Assembly (NCBI GenBank): GCA_029777335.1
Contig: JAKOSN010000092.1
Coordinates: 1-64,000 of the forward strand
Reading direction: 5' to 3'
Source of the DNA: Planctomycetota bacterium
GTDB lineage: Bacteria > Planctomycetota > Planctomycetia > Gemmatales > Gemmataceae
DNA length: 64,000 nt
This document shows positions 1 through 9,593 of this stretch, in pieces. The position numbers and the translations under genes are program-made. The notes beneath the pieces are model-generated. The model was not told the DNA's origin. It did not search any database and saw nothing but the letters and a program-made list of their open reading frames with translations. Numbering within the stretch: the first letter of the stretch is position 1; every line of letters starts with the position of its first letter.

Positions 1-440
1 CCCTGTTCCCCTTCGAGACGGCCACCCGTGAGCAGGAGCGCCACCGAATCGCCCTCGTGCAATCGGTCGAGCACCTCCTCGGCCACGTGGCGAGCAAGCT
101 CGAAGCGAGACTGGCCCCCATCGAGCAGCGCCATGCTGGCCGAGTTATCGAGGATGATTACCACCGCCGTGGTACTCCCCCGGCCGAACAGATGGTGCAG
201 ACTGGTCAAGGCCGGCCGCGCCAGACCAAGAGCGATGAGCACCAGGGCCGCCACGCGCAGGAGCAGTAGCAGCAGATTGTCGAGAAACCTCCAGCGGCGC
301 GTTCGCTGCACACTGCGTTGCAAAAAGCGCAACGTGCTGAAGCGAACCTCCACCGCTTTTTCGCGATGGATCAGGTGGAGCAGGAGCGGGATGATCCCGG
401 CCAGCACCGCCAGCAGAAAGAGAGGGGTGGCGAACGTCAT
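1..440 (-). CDS. BatA-like membrane protein with VWA domain (3' end outside window)
   Basis: The visible 146 residues begin MTFATPLFLLAVLAGIIPLL, the hydrophobic start typical of the BatA (aerotolerance regulator N-terminal) domain. A second membrane segment lies near residues 54-76 (LDNLLLLLLRVAALVLIALG), followed by a von Willebrand A fold with a DNSAS metal-site motif near residue 100. The ATG overlaps the stop of the upstream DUF58 gene as ATGA, so the two are probably translationally coupled. Family knowledge: BatA-type proteins work with MoxR ATPases and DUF58 proteins at the envelope; the exact function is unsettled. The C-terminus runs off the window. Confidence 0.85.
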   Translation of the reverse strand, partial: MTFATPLFLLAVLAGIIPLLLHLIHREKAVEVRFSTLRFLQRSVQRTRRWRFLDNLLLLLLRVAALVLIALGLARPALTSLHHLFGRGSTTAVVIILDNSASMALLDGGQSRFELARHVAEEVLDRLHEGDSVALLLTGGRLEGEQ

Positions 441-1336
441 AACCGCGCCCGTTTCTTCAAAAACCGCGCCAGCATGTGGTCGTAAGGCACCGCGGTATCT
501 GTGTGCACATAGTCGATCTGACAATCCGCGCACAAGCGCTGGTAGCGCTGCAGAAACTCCTCGATCTGTTTGCGGTAATCGGCTCGGACATAGGAGGGAT
601 CGACCTGAAGCCGTTCGCCCGTTTCCAGATCGACAAAGGTGGCTGTCTCCTGAAAGGGGAACTCCTTCTCCGCGCGATCCAGCAGGTGGAAGACAATCAC
701 CTCGTGGCGGCGATGCCGGAAATGGTGCAGCGCCCGTTCGATCGCCTCGGATTCATCGTAGAGGTCGCTGATCAGCACAAGCAAACAACGGCGTTTGAAG
801 CGGCTGGCCAGGCGATGCAGGGTCGCGCCGATGTCCGTGGTGTGGCTGGGTTGCACCTTTTCCAGCTGGCGCATCATCTCGTCCAGATGCCGGGGCGTGG
901 TGCGTGCGGGCATCTCCAGGCGAATCTGGGTGTCGAACAGGGTTAGACCCACGGCGTCCTGCTGGCGCATCATCAGGTACGCGAGCACCGCGCTCAGATA
1001 GCATCCGTACTGAAACTTCGTTAGCCCCGCCCCGTGGGCATAACCCATCGAGGCGCTGGTATCGAGGAGGATGTGGGCGATCAGGTTGGTCTCCTCCTCG
1101 AATTGCTTGATATACAGGCGATTGGTGCGCCCCAGGATGCGCCAGTCGAGATACCGGGGATTATCGCCCGGGGTGTACTTGCGATGCTCTGCAAATTCGC
1201 TGCTAAAGCCCTTGTAGGGGCTGGCATGCAGACCCGAGATAAAGCCTTCCACCACCCCGCGTGCCGCCAGCGTGAGGTTCTTGATCCGCGCCAGCGCGGT
1301 CGGTTCCAGAAAGCGATAACCACGGTCCCGATTCAT
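437..1336 (-). CDS. DUF58 domain protein
   Basis: 299 residues from the ATG at 1336 (MNRDRGYRFLEP), which overlaps the preceding gene's stop as ATGA. The frame is open further upstream, but that part lies inside the neighbour. The DUF58 signature YTPGDNPRYLDWRILGRTN is followed by a VWA-like metal site LLDTSASM near residue 100. There is no obvious membrane segment, so it is probably a cytoplasmic partner of the adjacent BatA-like protein. DUF58 proteins are usually encoded next to MoxR ATPases; here the MoxR gene is at 15152. Exact biochemical role is unknown. Confidence 0.88.
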   Translation of the reverse strand: MNRDRGYRFLEPTALARIKNLTLAARGVVEGFISGLHASPYKGFSSEFAEHRKYTPGDNPRYLDWRILGRTNRLYIKQFEEETNLIAHILLDTSASMGYAHGAGLTKFQYGCYLSAVLAYLMMRQQDAVGLTLFDTQIRLEMPARTTPRHLDEMMRQLEKVQPSHTTDIGATLHRLASRFKRRCLLVLISDLYDESEAIERALHHFRHRRHEVIVFHLLDRAEKEFPFQETATFVDLETGERLQVDPSYVRADYRKQIEEFLQRYQRLCADCQIDYVHTDTAVPYDHMLARFLKKRARL

Positions 1337-3591
1337 CGCAGTTGATACCTCCGGCGCAACAGCCATTCGCCAGTCAGAAGGCCGACAAAAAGGATCCAGT
1401 ACAGCGGGGGCCAGTAGAGCGGTTGTTCCAGCGCCAGGCGACGCTTCTGTTCCTTGCGGTCCAGCGTCTCGAGCAGGCGGTCGGCGGTGCTCAGGTGATA
1501 GTAGCGGCCTCCCGTGGCAGCCGCGATCCGGGTGAGCATCTTCTCGTCGAGATCGACGCGTTCGAATTCCAGATTGGGCCGCCCCACTTCGACCGTGATA
1601 CTCTCGGCCTTCAGTGTCTCGCTCCCCAGTTTGCCCTCAACGACGATCTCATAAGTCCCCGAGCGATGCGGATCGAAGATCCCGCGGTAGTGGCCCGCTG
1701 GTCCTGCCACAGGGGTAAGATTCACCGCGATGTCATGGCTTTGAGGGACGCGCACGCGTGCCCGGACCTCCGCCTTCCCGGCCCCCTCGCCGTCCTTGTC
1801 GCGCACCACCGCGAGAATCGTAACCGGCGAATCCGGCTCGTAGTACGCTCGGTCGGTGTGCGCCTCGATGCCGGCCTCCGCCTTGACTGCGTCGTTGCGA
1901 TTGGCAGCCCAGCGTATCAACTGTCCCCAGAAGCGGAGAAACGGCGACTCCTTGTCAAATGCCCGGGGAATCTGTTGCCAGTTGCGCGTCGTATCCCCGG
2001 TGAAGACCGCCGCGCGTCCCTGGCCGACCGGGTGGATGGCGAGGATTGGCATGGCGGCTTGCGGTGTTCCGCCTGGATCGGGGAGGACTGCCAGGACGGT
2101 GGCACTGGGGCGCGCACGCCCCAGACGGACACACCCATCCAGGGGAGGTAAGCCAGCGATTTTGGCCGGCCCCTCGCGCGTGGGGAAGAACCCGGCAATG
2201 TTGGCGAAGATGGGGTGGGTGCGCCCCTCGGGCGTGAGCACCGGCAAAAACGCCTCTTTCACCTGGCCGATCTCGCGCGACCCCACCTCAACCGGAAGGA
2301 TCGCTTCCAGGGGAGTCCCGCCATAGCCGCCTGGACCCAGGCTGTTGTAGCCGCCGATCATCACCAGCCCCGCCCCCTCGCGCACACGCTTGATCAGCTG
2401 ATTCATCTGCTCGGGGCGGAGGAACGTACTATCAAGATCGCCAATGACAAAAACATCGAACCTCGCCAGCACGGCCGGATCGGTGGGAATCCCGCTTAAC
2501 TTCAACCCCGCGATGTTGGTCCGTTGCAGAAAGACATTGCGCCTGGTCTGCACCAGGGCACAGAACTCGATGTCGGCGTCCTTGGCCAGAAAGCGATCCA
2601 CCAGGGCGCCGTATTCCGCGCGCAGCGTCCCTTCCAGGTACAGCACGCGCAGTCGGGCATCCACGACCTGCGCCAGCGCCGACCGATGGTTGTTCTCCGC
2701 GATCTTCTCCTCGCTCAGCACGGGCACGCGCACCGTGTAGCGATGCCGTCCCTTGACAGTGGGCAGAAACTGCAATGCCACCGCTTGCGGGCCTTCCACG
2801 TCGTCGAGAACCAGGTCTGCCTCGGCGATCCTGCGCTCATCCTCCTCGAGCTGAACTTTCACCACACGACCGGGAAAACCGACTGCATCGACAAATGCGG
2901 TGAGGCGCGCCTGGTTGTTGATTGGCAGCTGTGGCGGACATTCGAGACCGGTGACCTGGATGTCTCGATACGACGAATTACCATGCAAGCTATTGCCCAC
3001 GCCGACGGTGTGGACCACCACGCCGAGCTTGCGCGCGATCTCCACCGGATCGCCGGCGGCGTTGTGGTTGCCATCCGAAAAGAGGACGACCCCCTCCACC
3101 TCCGCGCGGGGTTTGACACGGGCCGCATTCACCAGCCCCCGTGTCAGCGAGGTCGCCTTCCCTTCGGCCGTGAGAGATTGCAGTTCGCGGAGGTCCTCCA
3201 GGGTGGTCGCCTGATCGGCAAAGGTGAGTATCGGCAGCTCGAACTCCTGGTTCAGCCGCGTCGTCCATTCCAGCACGCGCGAGCGGGCCTGATCAAATCG
3301 GGGCACCCCGCTGGCATCATCGCGAATGCTCATCGAGGCGGATTGGTCGAGCACCAGAATGAGGGCGCGTTTCTGTTGAACGTCGCGTTGCAGGCTCAGG
3401 ACCGGTCGAAAGAGGAGGAGCAACACCAGCAGCACGGCTCCCAGCCGCAGCGCCAGGAGTGTACGGGCCGGGCTCCGTGGAAGCTGGCGAGTGGTTCGGC
3501 GATAGCCGTAAACGGTCAGCACGATGGCGGCGGCGCTGATCGCCAGCATCGTCGTCAACCCTTGCCCCTGTTCGAGTGTCACGTGGAACAC
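1333..3591 (-). CDS. Membrane protein with VWA and glutamine-amidotransferase-like domains
   Basis: About 752 residues. I chose the GTG at 3591, preceded by AGGG at 7 bases; an ATG at 3549 is an alternative, and the longer open frame overlaps the upstream gene. Two N-terminal membrane segments (LAISAAAIVLTVYGY; LALRLGAVLLVLLLLFRPVL) precede a VWA fold with LDQSASMS. Then comes a GATase1-like domain (FDVFVIGDLDSTF, LVMIGGYNSLGPGGYGG), a Gly-rich loop without an obvious Cys nucleophile. A C-terminal membrane helix (LYWILFVGLLTGEWLLRR) ends the protein. The architecture is common in planctomycete Bat-like clusters. Its last codons overlap the DUF58 start. Confidence 0.82.
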   Translation of the reverse strand: MFHVTLEQGQGLTTMLAISAAAIVLTVYGYRRTTRQLPRSPARTLLALRLGAVLLVLLLLFRPVLSLQRDVQQKRALILVLDQSASMSIRDDASGVPRFDQARSRVLEWTTRLNQEFELPILTFADQATTLEDLRELQSLTAEGKATSLTRGLVNAARVKPRAEVEGVVLFSDGNHNAAGDPVEIARKLGVVVHTVGVGNSLHGNSSYRDIQVTGLECPPQLPINNQARLTAFVDAVGFPGRVVKVQLEEDERRIAEADLVLDDVEGPQAVALQFLPTVKGRHRYTVRVPVLSEEKIAENNHRSALAQVVDARLRVLYLEGTLRAEYGALVDRFLAKDADIEFCALVQTRRNVFLQRTNIAGLKLSGIPTDPAVLARFDVFVIGDLDSTFLRPEQMNQLIKRVREGAGLVMIGGYNSLGPGGYGGTPLEAILPVEVGSREIGQVKEAFLPVLTPEGRTHPIFANIAGFFPTREGPAKIAGLPPLDGCVRLGRARPSATVLAVLPDPGGTPQAAMPILAIHPVGQGRAAVFTGDTTRNWQQIPRAFDKESPFLRFWGQLIRWAANRNDAVKAEAGIEAHTDRAYYEPDSPVTILAVVRDKDGEGAGKAEVRARVRVPQSHDIAVNLTPVAGPAGHYRGIFDPHRSGTYEIVVEGKLGSETLKAESITVEVGRPNLEFERVDLDEKMLTRIAAATGGRYYHLSTADRLLETLDRKEQKRRLALEQPLYWPPLYWILFVGLLTGEWLLRRRYQLR

Positions 3592-3616
3592 GATCGATCC
3601 CTGTGCCGAAGGAAGG

Positions 3617-4228
3617 CTATTGCTTTGGAGGATTTTTCGGATCGTTCCTGGCCGCTTTCTCCTTCGCTTCGGCGAACGCCTTTTCGCCAAGAACGAGGGC
3701 GCGGACATAAAGCAAGGCGCGCAGATCCGTTCCGAGCGGGCCCTTGTCGCGCTTGTGCAGGAGATAACGCTCGGCGGTGGGTGATTCTCCCTGCAGATAC
3801 ACCACGGCGGACAGATCTCCCCGGATCGTTCGGCCATCGTTCAGCGTGATGGTGTGCACATATTCGCGTGCCGGGTAACTGCGCCCGGTGAAGACCTTCT
3901 GATCGCTGCCGCTCTCCTTGAAACGCCATTCCTTTTCCAGCCATTCGCGGGCAATCGCACAGTCGATCCGGCGCACCGCGCTGAGAGGAATCTCCCGCTG
4001 GCGTTGTGCCTTCGTCTCGAAGATCCGGAGACGAGCATCGCGAGTGAGGGAGAGTTTCCCCGGGTGGAGGGAGCCATCGGAAAGCTCGATCACCCCGGGA
4101 AGGCTCTCTGCGCGCGTTTCGGAGGGCGCTTCGAAGGGATTGATCGGCGGCGGATCGTCTCCATGGAGCATCGGACCGAACACGCTCAGGAGCAGCGTCG
4201 AGGCCACAAGGGAGAGCAAACTTCTCAT
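3617..4228 (-). CDS. Secreted protein of unknown function
   Basis: 203 residues from ATG 4228. MRSLLSLVASTLLLSVFGPM is a clear Sec signal peptide, and about 25 residues of Pro/Glu-rich linker follow. The body has two strand-rich segments with similar phrasing (VIELSDGSLHPGKLSLTR and TITLNDGRTIRGDLSAVVYL), suggesting a duplicated small beta unit; this is my inference. The tail is Lys/Ala-rich. It is first in the minus-strand run leading into the VWA/DUF58/BatA genes, 25 bp upstream of the next start, so an envelope role in that set is plausible. No named family recognised. Confidence 0.7.
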   Translation of the reverse strand: MRSLLSLVASTLLLSVFGPMLHGDDPPPINPFEAPSETRAESLPGVIELSDGSLHPGKLSLTRDARLRIFETKAQRQREIPLSAVRRIDCAIAREWLEKEWRFKESGSDQKVFTGRSYPAREYVHTITLNDGRTIRGDLSAVVYLQGESPTAERYLLHKRDKGPLGTDLRALLYVRALVLGEKAFAEAKEKAARNDPKNPPKQ

Positions 4229-4585
4229 GCGGGTGTCTCCGCTGGTTGGAGGTTCCCATCCCGATACAGGCGTGACTCCGTGCTGGTGCAATCCGTATGC
4301 CATCGTTCCGCAAGGCAGGGAAAGGGTCGCAGAACCGTGTGAGGGAGAACCCGGAGGGCGATTCCTGAAACGGCCCCTGTGCGGACCAGGATGCTGGGTG
4401 TGCGAATGTAGCAGATCCGCACAGGGCGTTCCTGTGTCTCAGCGAGTCGAAACAGCCACCGCGGGCTGCTCCCTGCTGCCGCGGGCGAGGTGGCATGCAA
4501 ATTGCTCCTGTTACGATGCTCAGGGCGCAAGCAGCTGGCTGGGGGAAGGGTACTCGCGGAGTTCATCATCAGGGGGGAAGGGATC
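4229..4585. other. Divergent intergenic region between the Bat-like run and the DUF4159 gene
   Basis: 357 bp without a supportable gene. It must hold promoters for both directions, but I find no convincing -35/-10 pair. It contains an 11-bp perfect inverted repeat (listed separately), and AGGGGGGAAGG lies upstream of the ATG at 4586. Confidence 0.6.
4375..4426. repeat. 11-bp perfect inverted repeat in a divergent promoter region
   Basis: CCCTGTGCGGA at 4375-4385 is matched by TCCGCACAGGG at 4416-4426, with a 30-base interior. There is no T-run, so it does not look like a terminator. Its place between two divergent operons makes an operator or a leader stem-loop possible. Confidence 0.5.
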
Positions 4586-6169
4586 ATGGTCAGCGAACTG
4601 CACCACGAGGGTGGCGACCCCTCACGCCGTCAGTTCCTCACGCAGGTTGCTCGTGGCTGTTGTGCCGCCGCCGGCCTTCCAGGGGCCCTGGCCTTCTCTG
4701 GGGGAGTCCTCCTCGGGCAAGAAGGGAAGGACTCTGGCCCGGTCGATTGCGGTCCCCCGCCGATGGCCAAACCTCAGAATCGCACGGGGGGCGAGGCCTT
4801 TCCTCCGCTCCCGCTCCCGGTGACTCCTCTGCGTCGCACTGAAAAGAAGAAACCTCCTGCCCCCCCTGCTCTGGTGGGCAAAATGGCCCTGGGGCCGATC
4901 CGCTTCGCCTTGCGTGAGGGAAAGCGAGTCCAGTATCGCGACTGGATGACTGACCCCGCCGATCTCGACAGTCTCCTCACCTGGACGAACCAGAAGTTGG
5001 GGATCCACTATCGCAAGGTCGAGACGGATTTTGACCACTTCTCCTACGATCCGCGCGAACTGCCGGCGCTGCTCTTCTCCGGGCACAACCAGTTCAAACT
5101 GGAGGAGAATGTCCGCCAGGCACTGGCTCGTTATGTCCTCGATGGCGGGATGATCCTTGGCGATGCCTGTTGTGGCTGGAAAGATTTTAACGAGGCGTTT
5201 CGCCGTGAGATCGCCGCGATGTTCCCCGGACGGCCGCTGCGCAAACTCACCCCCGATGATCCCCTCCTGGCCTCGTACTACAAGCTGGGTGCCTTCAAGT
5301 ATCAGAAGGCCGACGGTTCGCGCTATGAGGATGCCCCTTGCCTGGAGGGGATCACGGTTGGCTGTCGGCTGGCGGTCGTCTATTCGCCGGCGGATCTCAC
5401 CTGCGGTTGGGATGGCCATGATCATCCACGCGGGTTGCGCGTGGTCATCGATCAGGCGCGACAGGTGGGGGCCAACTACATCACCTATCTGCTGGGGAGC
5501 TATCAGCTGGGGCGTTTTTTCAGCACGACCAAGGTCTATCATCAGGCGGAGGAGCCCAATCGCGACGACTTTGTCTTCGCCCAGATCATTCACGACGGCG
5601 ACTGGGATCCCGACCCCTCTGCCGCGCACAACCTGATGAAGTATGTGCGCGAAAACTCGACCCTGAAGGTGAAGTTCAAACGCGTCAACATTCAGCTAAA
5701 AGATCCCAAGGCGATGGGGTATCCGCTGCTGTACATGACCGGACATCACGAGTTTGCCTGGACCAGAGAGGAGGCAGCCTGGTTGCAGCGCTATCTGAAG
5801 GCGGGCGGGATGCTCCTGGCAGATGCCTGTTGTGGGCGACTGGCCTTTCATCGGGCCTTTGAGCGTGAGATCCGCAAGGTGCTCCCCGACCACAAGCTGG
5901 AACCGCTGCCCCTTGATCATCCGCTCTACCATGTGCACAACGACATCCAGCGGGTGGAATACACGCCGCGCGTCACCGAGGACTTTGGGCCGTTGAACGC
6001 GCCAGCGCTGTCCGCCATCCTCTTCGAGGGTCGGCCAGCGGTCCTCTACAGTCGCTTTGATCTCGGCAATGGCTGGGAACAGTTCCCTCACCCTTACAGC
6101 TATGGCTACAGCGAGCGGGATGCCCTCGCCATTGGCACCAACATCCTGATCTCCGCAGTGACACACTGA
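4586..6169 (+). CDS. Tat-exported protein with two DUF4159 domains
   Basis: 527 residues from ATG 4586, behind a purine-rich ribosome site. The N-terminus has SRRQFLTQVARGCCAAAGLP, a twin-arginine type signal. A Pro-rich linker (about residues 60-105) leads to two DUF4159-like repeats. Each has a near-identical core: YVLDGGMILGDACCGWKDFN in the first and YLKAGGMLLADACCGRLAFH in the second, each followed by a P-DHPLY or PDDPLL segment. DUF4159 has a GATase-like fold by family knowledge; the function is unknown. It is first of a plus-strand run with the DUF4175-like gene and stands opposite the Bat-like run. Confidence 0.85.
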   Translation: MVSELHHEGGDPSRRQFLTQVARGCCAAAGLPGALAFSGGVLLGQEGKDSGPVDCGPPPMAKPQNRTGGEAFPPLPLPVTPLRRTEKKKPPAPPALVGKMALGPIRFALREGKRVQYRDWMTDPADLDSLLTWTNQKLGIHYRKVETDFDHFSYDPRELPALLFSGHNQFKLEENVRQALARYVLDGGMILGDACCGWKDFNEAFRREIAAMFPGRPLRKLTPDDPLLASYYKLGAFKYQKADGSRYEDAPCLEGITVGCRLAVVYSPADLTCGWDGHDHPRGLRVVIDQARQVGANYITYLLGSYQLGRFFSTTKVYHQAEEPNRDDFVFAQIIHDGDWDPDPSAAHNLMKYVRENSTLKVKFKRVNIQLKDPKAMGYPLLYMTGHHEFAWTREEAAWLQRYLKAGGMLLADACCGRLAFHRAFEREIRKVLPDHKLEPLPLDHPLYHVHNDIQRVEYTPRVTEDFGPLNAPALSAILFEGRPAVLYSRFDLGNGWEQFPHPYSYGYSERDALAIGTNILISAVTH

Positions 6170-6177
6170 TGTCACCC

Positions 6178-6206
6178 GCGCACGTCCTGAGCCGCAGGAC
6201 GTGCGC
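6178..6206 (+). repeat. 12-bp perfect stem-loop inside the operon
   Basis: GCGCACGTCCTG and CAGGACGTGCGC pair perfectly around the loop AGCCG. It sits 9 bp after the DUF4159 stop and 24 bp before the next ATG. No T-run follows. It could attenuate or stabilise mRNA between the two genes. Confidence 0.65.
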
Positions 6207-6230
6207 ATGCCGTCGACGGGAGAGACCTCC

Positions 6231-9200
6231 ATGTCTCCGCAAGTGCAGAACATCACGAACCGCCTGGACAGCCTCTGGCTGCGCTGGTGGACCTTCACGC
6301 TGTTGACCGGGGTGGCGCTTGTCTTCGCGGTGGCGCTCGGAAGTTTGCTTCTCCTGGGCGTGGTGGATGCTGTCTTTCGCCTGGCGCAGGGAGGGCTCGC
6401 CGTTCTCTTTGCCCTGTGGGCAGTGTTAACTCTCGGGGCGCTGGGATTTCTGCTCCGGATTCTGCGCCGGGGGCAGCGCAGTCTGGCGGCGACCGCGCGG
6501 CGACTGGAAATGACCTATCCCGAGCTGGAGAGTCATTTGATCAACATTGTCCAGTATTCGGAACCCGAGGAGGAGTTTGCGGAGAAAAAAGATCTCTACG
6601 AGGCGGCCGCGGCTCAGGCGGCCCTGCTGGTGGGGGCGTTTCCCTTCGAGCAGGCGCCGCGGCGACTCACGCGCTGGCGACGACTGGTGCTGTGCATGCT
6701 GACCCCCCGGGATCTGCTCGAGGCGATCCTGGGCGTTGGAAGTGTGCTCGTGCTGGCCGTCGCCCTGAATCATTTCCTCCCTGGCTGGTCCTCGGGGATC
6801 GGCCGAATTCTGCGCCCCTGGACGTTTGTCCCCTCCGTGGGCCGCGTGCAAATTGGGACCGTGACCCCGGGCGATCACGAGGTGCTCCTGGGCAGCGACG
6901 TGCCGATCAGCGCGACGGTCGATAATCCGGGGGAACAGCCCTATTCCGCGACCCTCTATTGTCAGCGCGATCAGGGGGAGGAACAGGCAATCACGCTGCA
7001 GCCCGACGAGGCGGGCCAGGCATACCATGCCACGATCAGCCGGGTGCTCACCCCGGTGCGTTATCGGCTGGTGATCGGCGATTCGCAGACACGACGTTTC
7101 ACAATCGGCGTGCGCGAAAAGCCTGGAATTGCCGAGGTCAAGGTCACCTATCACTATCCGCGTTATGTCAATCGTCCGGCCGACACAAGGACGCAACAGC
7201 ACGCCGACCTGGAAGCCTTGCAATACTCGGTGGCGGAACTGGCCATTCGGGCCTCCACCCCGATTGCGCGCGGACACCTGCTGGTCGATGGCCAGACCGT
7301 TCCGGGGTGGGTGGAAGACAATCAAACCCTGCGGGCGCGGTTACTCCTCCGGGCCAGCACGACCTACACGGTGCATCTTTTCACCGAGGGCGGATATACC
7401 GACGCCGAGCCGCGCATCAATCGGATCAAGGTGCTTCCCGATGTGCCTCCTTCGGTGCAGATCCTTGAGCCCGCCCGGGATAGTCCGGTCGCGAGCGGAG
7501 CCAAACTGGGGGTTCTGCTCCGGGCCACGGATGATCATGGGCTGGGCATGGTCCGCCTGGAGATGAAGCATGCCCAGGACAACCCGGACAGGGCACCCGT
7601 GGCAGTGGTGGCAACCTGCACTCGGTTTCCTACTCCAACCAGCATCGTTCTCAAGCACAACCTGCTGCTTGAGAAAGCATCCTTTCCTCCCGGGCATCTG
7701 ATCCTGGTGCGTGCCGTGGCACAGGATCGACGCGATCTGACGGTGGAGGGATTGGGCCCTCGTATCCAGATCCAACCGCAAGAGACTGTCACACCGTGGC
7801 TTACGATTCGAGTTGTCTCGCCGGAAGCGAAGGCCACCGAGGCCCTGGCGCGGCTGGATAGCATCCATGCCGAGTTGTGGAAGATCCTTCAGACCCAGAT
7901 CAAGGCACGGCTGGCTGCCAGCCAGGCCGGGCGGGAAAAAACGCTCCCGCAGAGTCAGCAGGTGCTCACGGCGGTGCGCACCATGCAAATCGAGGTGCAA
8001 AAAGCGACCACGGTGCTCGCAGCGGGGATTGATGCCAGCGCGGGGAAGGATCTGCTGCTCATCAAGCGCGCAGCTGGGAAGGTGGCGCTGGGCGACATGG
8101 TCGAGGCCGTGCGCCAGGTCGAGGCACTGGCGCGCCTGGACAACCCCGCCGCCCTGGGGCCGTCGCTTGGGCAACTGACCGCCACCCAGGAGCGCATCAT
8201 TGATGTGCTGCGCCGGTTGCTCAACGAGGTGCGGCGCGATACCGCCGAGACACTCGCGGAGATGAAAACGCGTCCCGGCGGCGATCTTCCGCCCGAGGTG
8301 CAGGCCAAACTGCGCGAACTCAAGGACAAGTTGAACGAATTCCAGAAGCAACAGAAGAAGGTGATCGAGGGGAGCGAAAACCTGGCCAAGAAGCCGGTGG
8401 AGGATTTCAGCGACAAGGATGCCCAGTTGCTCAGGGAACTGGCTGCGATCGAGGACGACTGGTCGCGCTTTCTGGAAGAGCGACACAGCGATCTGAGCAA
8501 ACTCCCGGAACAGGATTTCTCCAATCCCACCCTGCTCAAGGAACTGGTCGCCCTGGAAACCGAGCTGCAGATGGCGAAGGACGCCCTGACGAAAAAGGCG
8601 ATGGATATCGCTGTTCCTCTGGAGCAACTGGGGGCCGAGATGGCGAAGGAGATCACCAGCAACATTGAAAAATGGTTGCCCGACACCCCTGATCGCGAAC
8701 GCTGGAGCCAGGAGGAATCGCTCACCGATGCCATGAAGGAAGCCCCCATGGCCGAACTCCCCCAGGAACTGGAAGACATGGTCGGCAAGCTGATGGAGGA
8801 CGAGGAAGATCTTTTCGATGAGTTGGAGGATCTTTCAAGTAGCTGGGCGGATTCCCTGGACAAGGGCGCGGGGTGGGATGCGATGGATGGGCCCATCTCG
8901 AACAACAGTGCCAAGGGAGTGACGGGGAATCGTCTGCCCAACACCAACGAGATCGCGGGCCGGAGCGGGGAGGGACGCCAGGGAAAGGCCAGCGGCGAGT
9001 TTGTCGGAGATACCGCCGAGGGAAAAGGTGGGCGTAAAACCCCCACACGGATGACGCCAGACCCTTTCCTGAAGGGCGAGATCAAGGATAAGAGTAAGGA
9101 TCCCACCGGAGGCGCCACCGGCGGCGGCAAGGAAAGCGGCCTGGGTGGACAGGGGCTGGAAGGTCCGCAGGCGGATCGTCCCCAGAAGCAGATGCAACGG

Positions 9201-9587
9201 CTGGCTGCCAAACAGGCCGAACTGCGCAACAAGGCCGAGACGATCGATCTGAAATTCAAGGTGATGAAGTATCAGCACACGGACATGAAAAAGCTGATTG
9301 AGAGGATGCAGGCAGTCGAGCAGGATCTCAAGGCGGGGCGTTATCAAAATGCCCTGCGCCGGCGTGAGGTGATGCTGGAGGGCATGGGCCAGACGCGGCT
9401 GTATCTCCAGGGAGAGTTTGCCCTCCGCAAGGATCAAAGCCCCAACCTCCCCACCGGGGTGCAGAAGGAGATCCTGGGGAGCATGCAGGAACCCTCGCCC
9501 AGCGGATGGGATCTGTTGAATCAGCGCTACTTTGATCGGCTGGCGGGGGGCAATCCGGCCGCGCCGCCACGGTCCGGCAAGGAGTAA
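6231..9587 (+). CDS. DUF4175-like large membrane protein with coiled coils
   Basis: 1118 residues from ATG 6231. Two N-terminal membrane helices (TLLTGVALVFAVALGSLLLL; VLFALWAVLTLGALGFLLRI) are followed by a third near residue 160-180 (ILGVGSVLVLAVALNHFL). Then come beta-rich extracytoplasmic modules (about 190-520) and a long Lys/Glu-rich helical, coiled-coil part (about 540-860). A Gly/Lys-rich low-complexity linker (about 880-1000) and a final helical segment end it. The order matches DUF4175-type proteins seen in planctomycete Bat-like clusters. It begins 61 bp after the DUF4159 gene, with a stem-loop between, and ends 6 bp before the next gene. Function unknown; a structural or sensor role at the envelope is inferred. 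Confidence 0.8.
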   Translation: MSPQVQNITNRLDSLWLRWWTFTLLTGVALVFAVALGSLLLLGVVDAVFRLAQGGLAVLFALWAVLTLGALGFLLRILRRGQRSLAATARRLEMTYPELESHLINIVQYSEPEEEFAEKKDLYEAAAAQAALLVGAFPFEQAPRRLTRWRRLVLCMLTPRDLLEAILGVGSVLVLAVALNHFLPGWSSGIGRILRPWTFVPSVGRVQIGTVTPGDHEVLLGSDVPISATVDNPGEQPYSATLYCQRDQGEEQAITLQPDEAGQAYHATISRVLTPVRYRLVIGDSQTRRFTIGVREKPGIAEVKVTYHYPRYVNRPADTRTQQHADLEALQYSVAELAIRASTPIARGHLLVDGQTVPGWVEDNQTLRARLLLRASTTYTVHLFTEGGYTDAEPRINRIKVLPDVPPSVQILEPARDSPVASGAKLGVLLRATDDHGLGMVRLEMKHAQDNPDRAPVAVVATCTRFPTPTSIVLKHNLLLEKASFPPGHLILVRAVAQDRRDLTVEGLGPRIQIQPQETVTPWLTIRVVSPEAKATEALARLDSIHAELWKILQTQIKARLAASQAGREKTLPQSQQVLTAVRTMQIEVQKATTVLAAGIDASAGKDLLLIKRAAGKVALGDMVEAVRQVEALARLDNPAALGPSLGQLTATQERIIDVLRRLLNEVRRDTAETLAEMKTRPGGDLPPEVQAKLRELKDKLNEFQKQQKKVIEGSENLAKKPVEDFSDKDAQLLRELAAIEDDWSRFLEERHSDLSKLPEQDFSNPTLLKELVALETELQMAKDALTKKAMDIAVPLEQLGAEMAKEITSNIEKWLPDTPDRERWSQEESLTDAMKEAPMAELPQELEDMVGKLMEDEEDLFDELEDLSSSWADSLDKGAGWDAMDGPISNNSAKGVTGNRLPNTNEIAGRSGEGRQGKASGEFVGDTAEGKGGRKTPTRMTPDPFLKGEIKDKSKDPTGGATGGGKESGLGGQGLEGPQADRPQKQMQRLAAKQAELRNKAETIDLKFKVMKYQHTDMKKLIERMQAVEQDLKAGRYQNALRRREVMLEGMGQTRLYLQGEFALRKDQSPNLPTGVQKEILGSMQEPSPSGWDLLNQRYFDRLAGGNPAAPPRSGKE

Positions 9588-9593
9588 GGTGCC

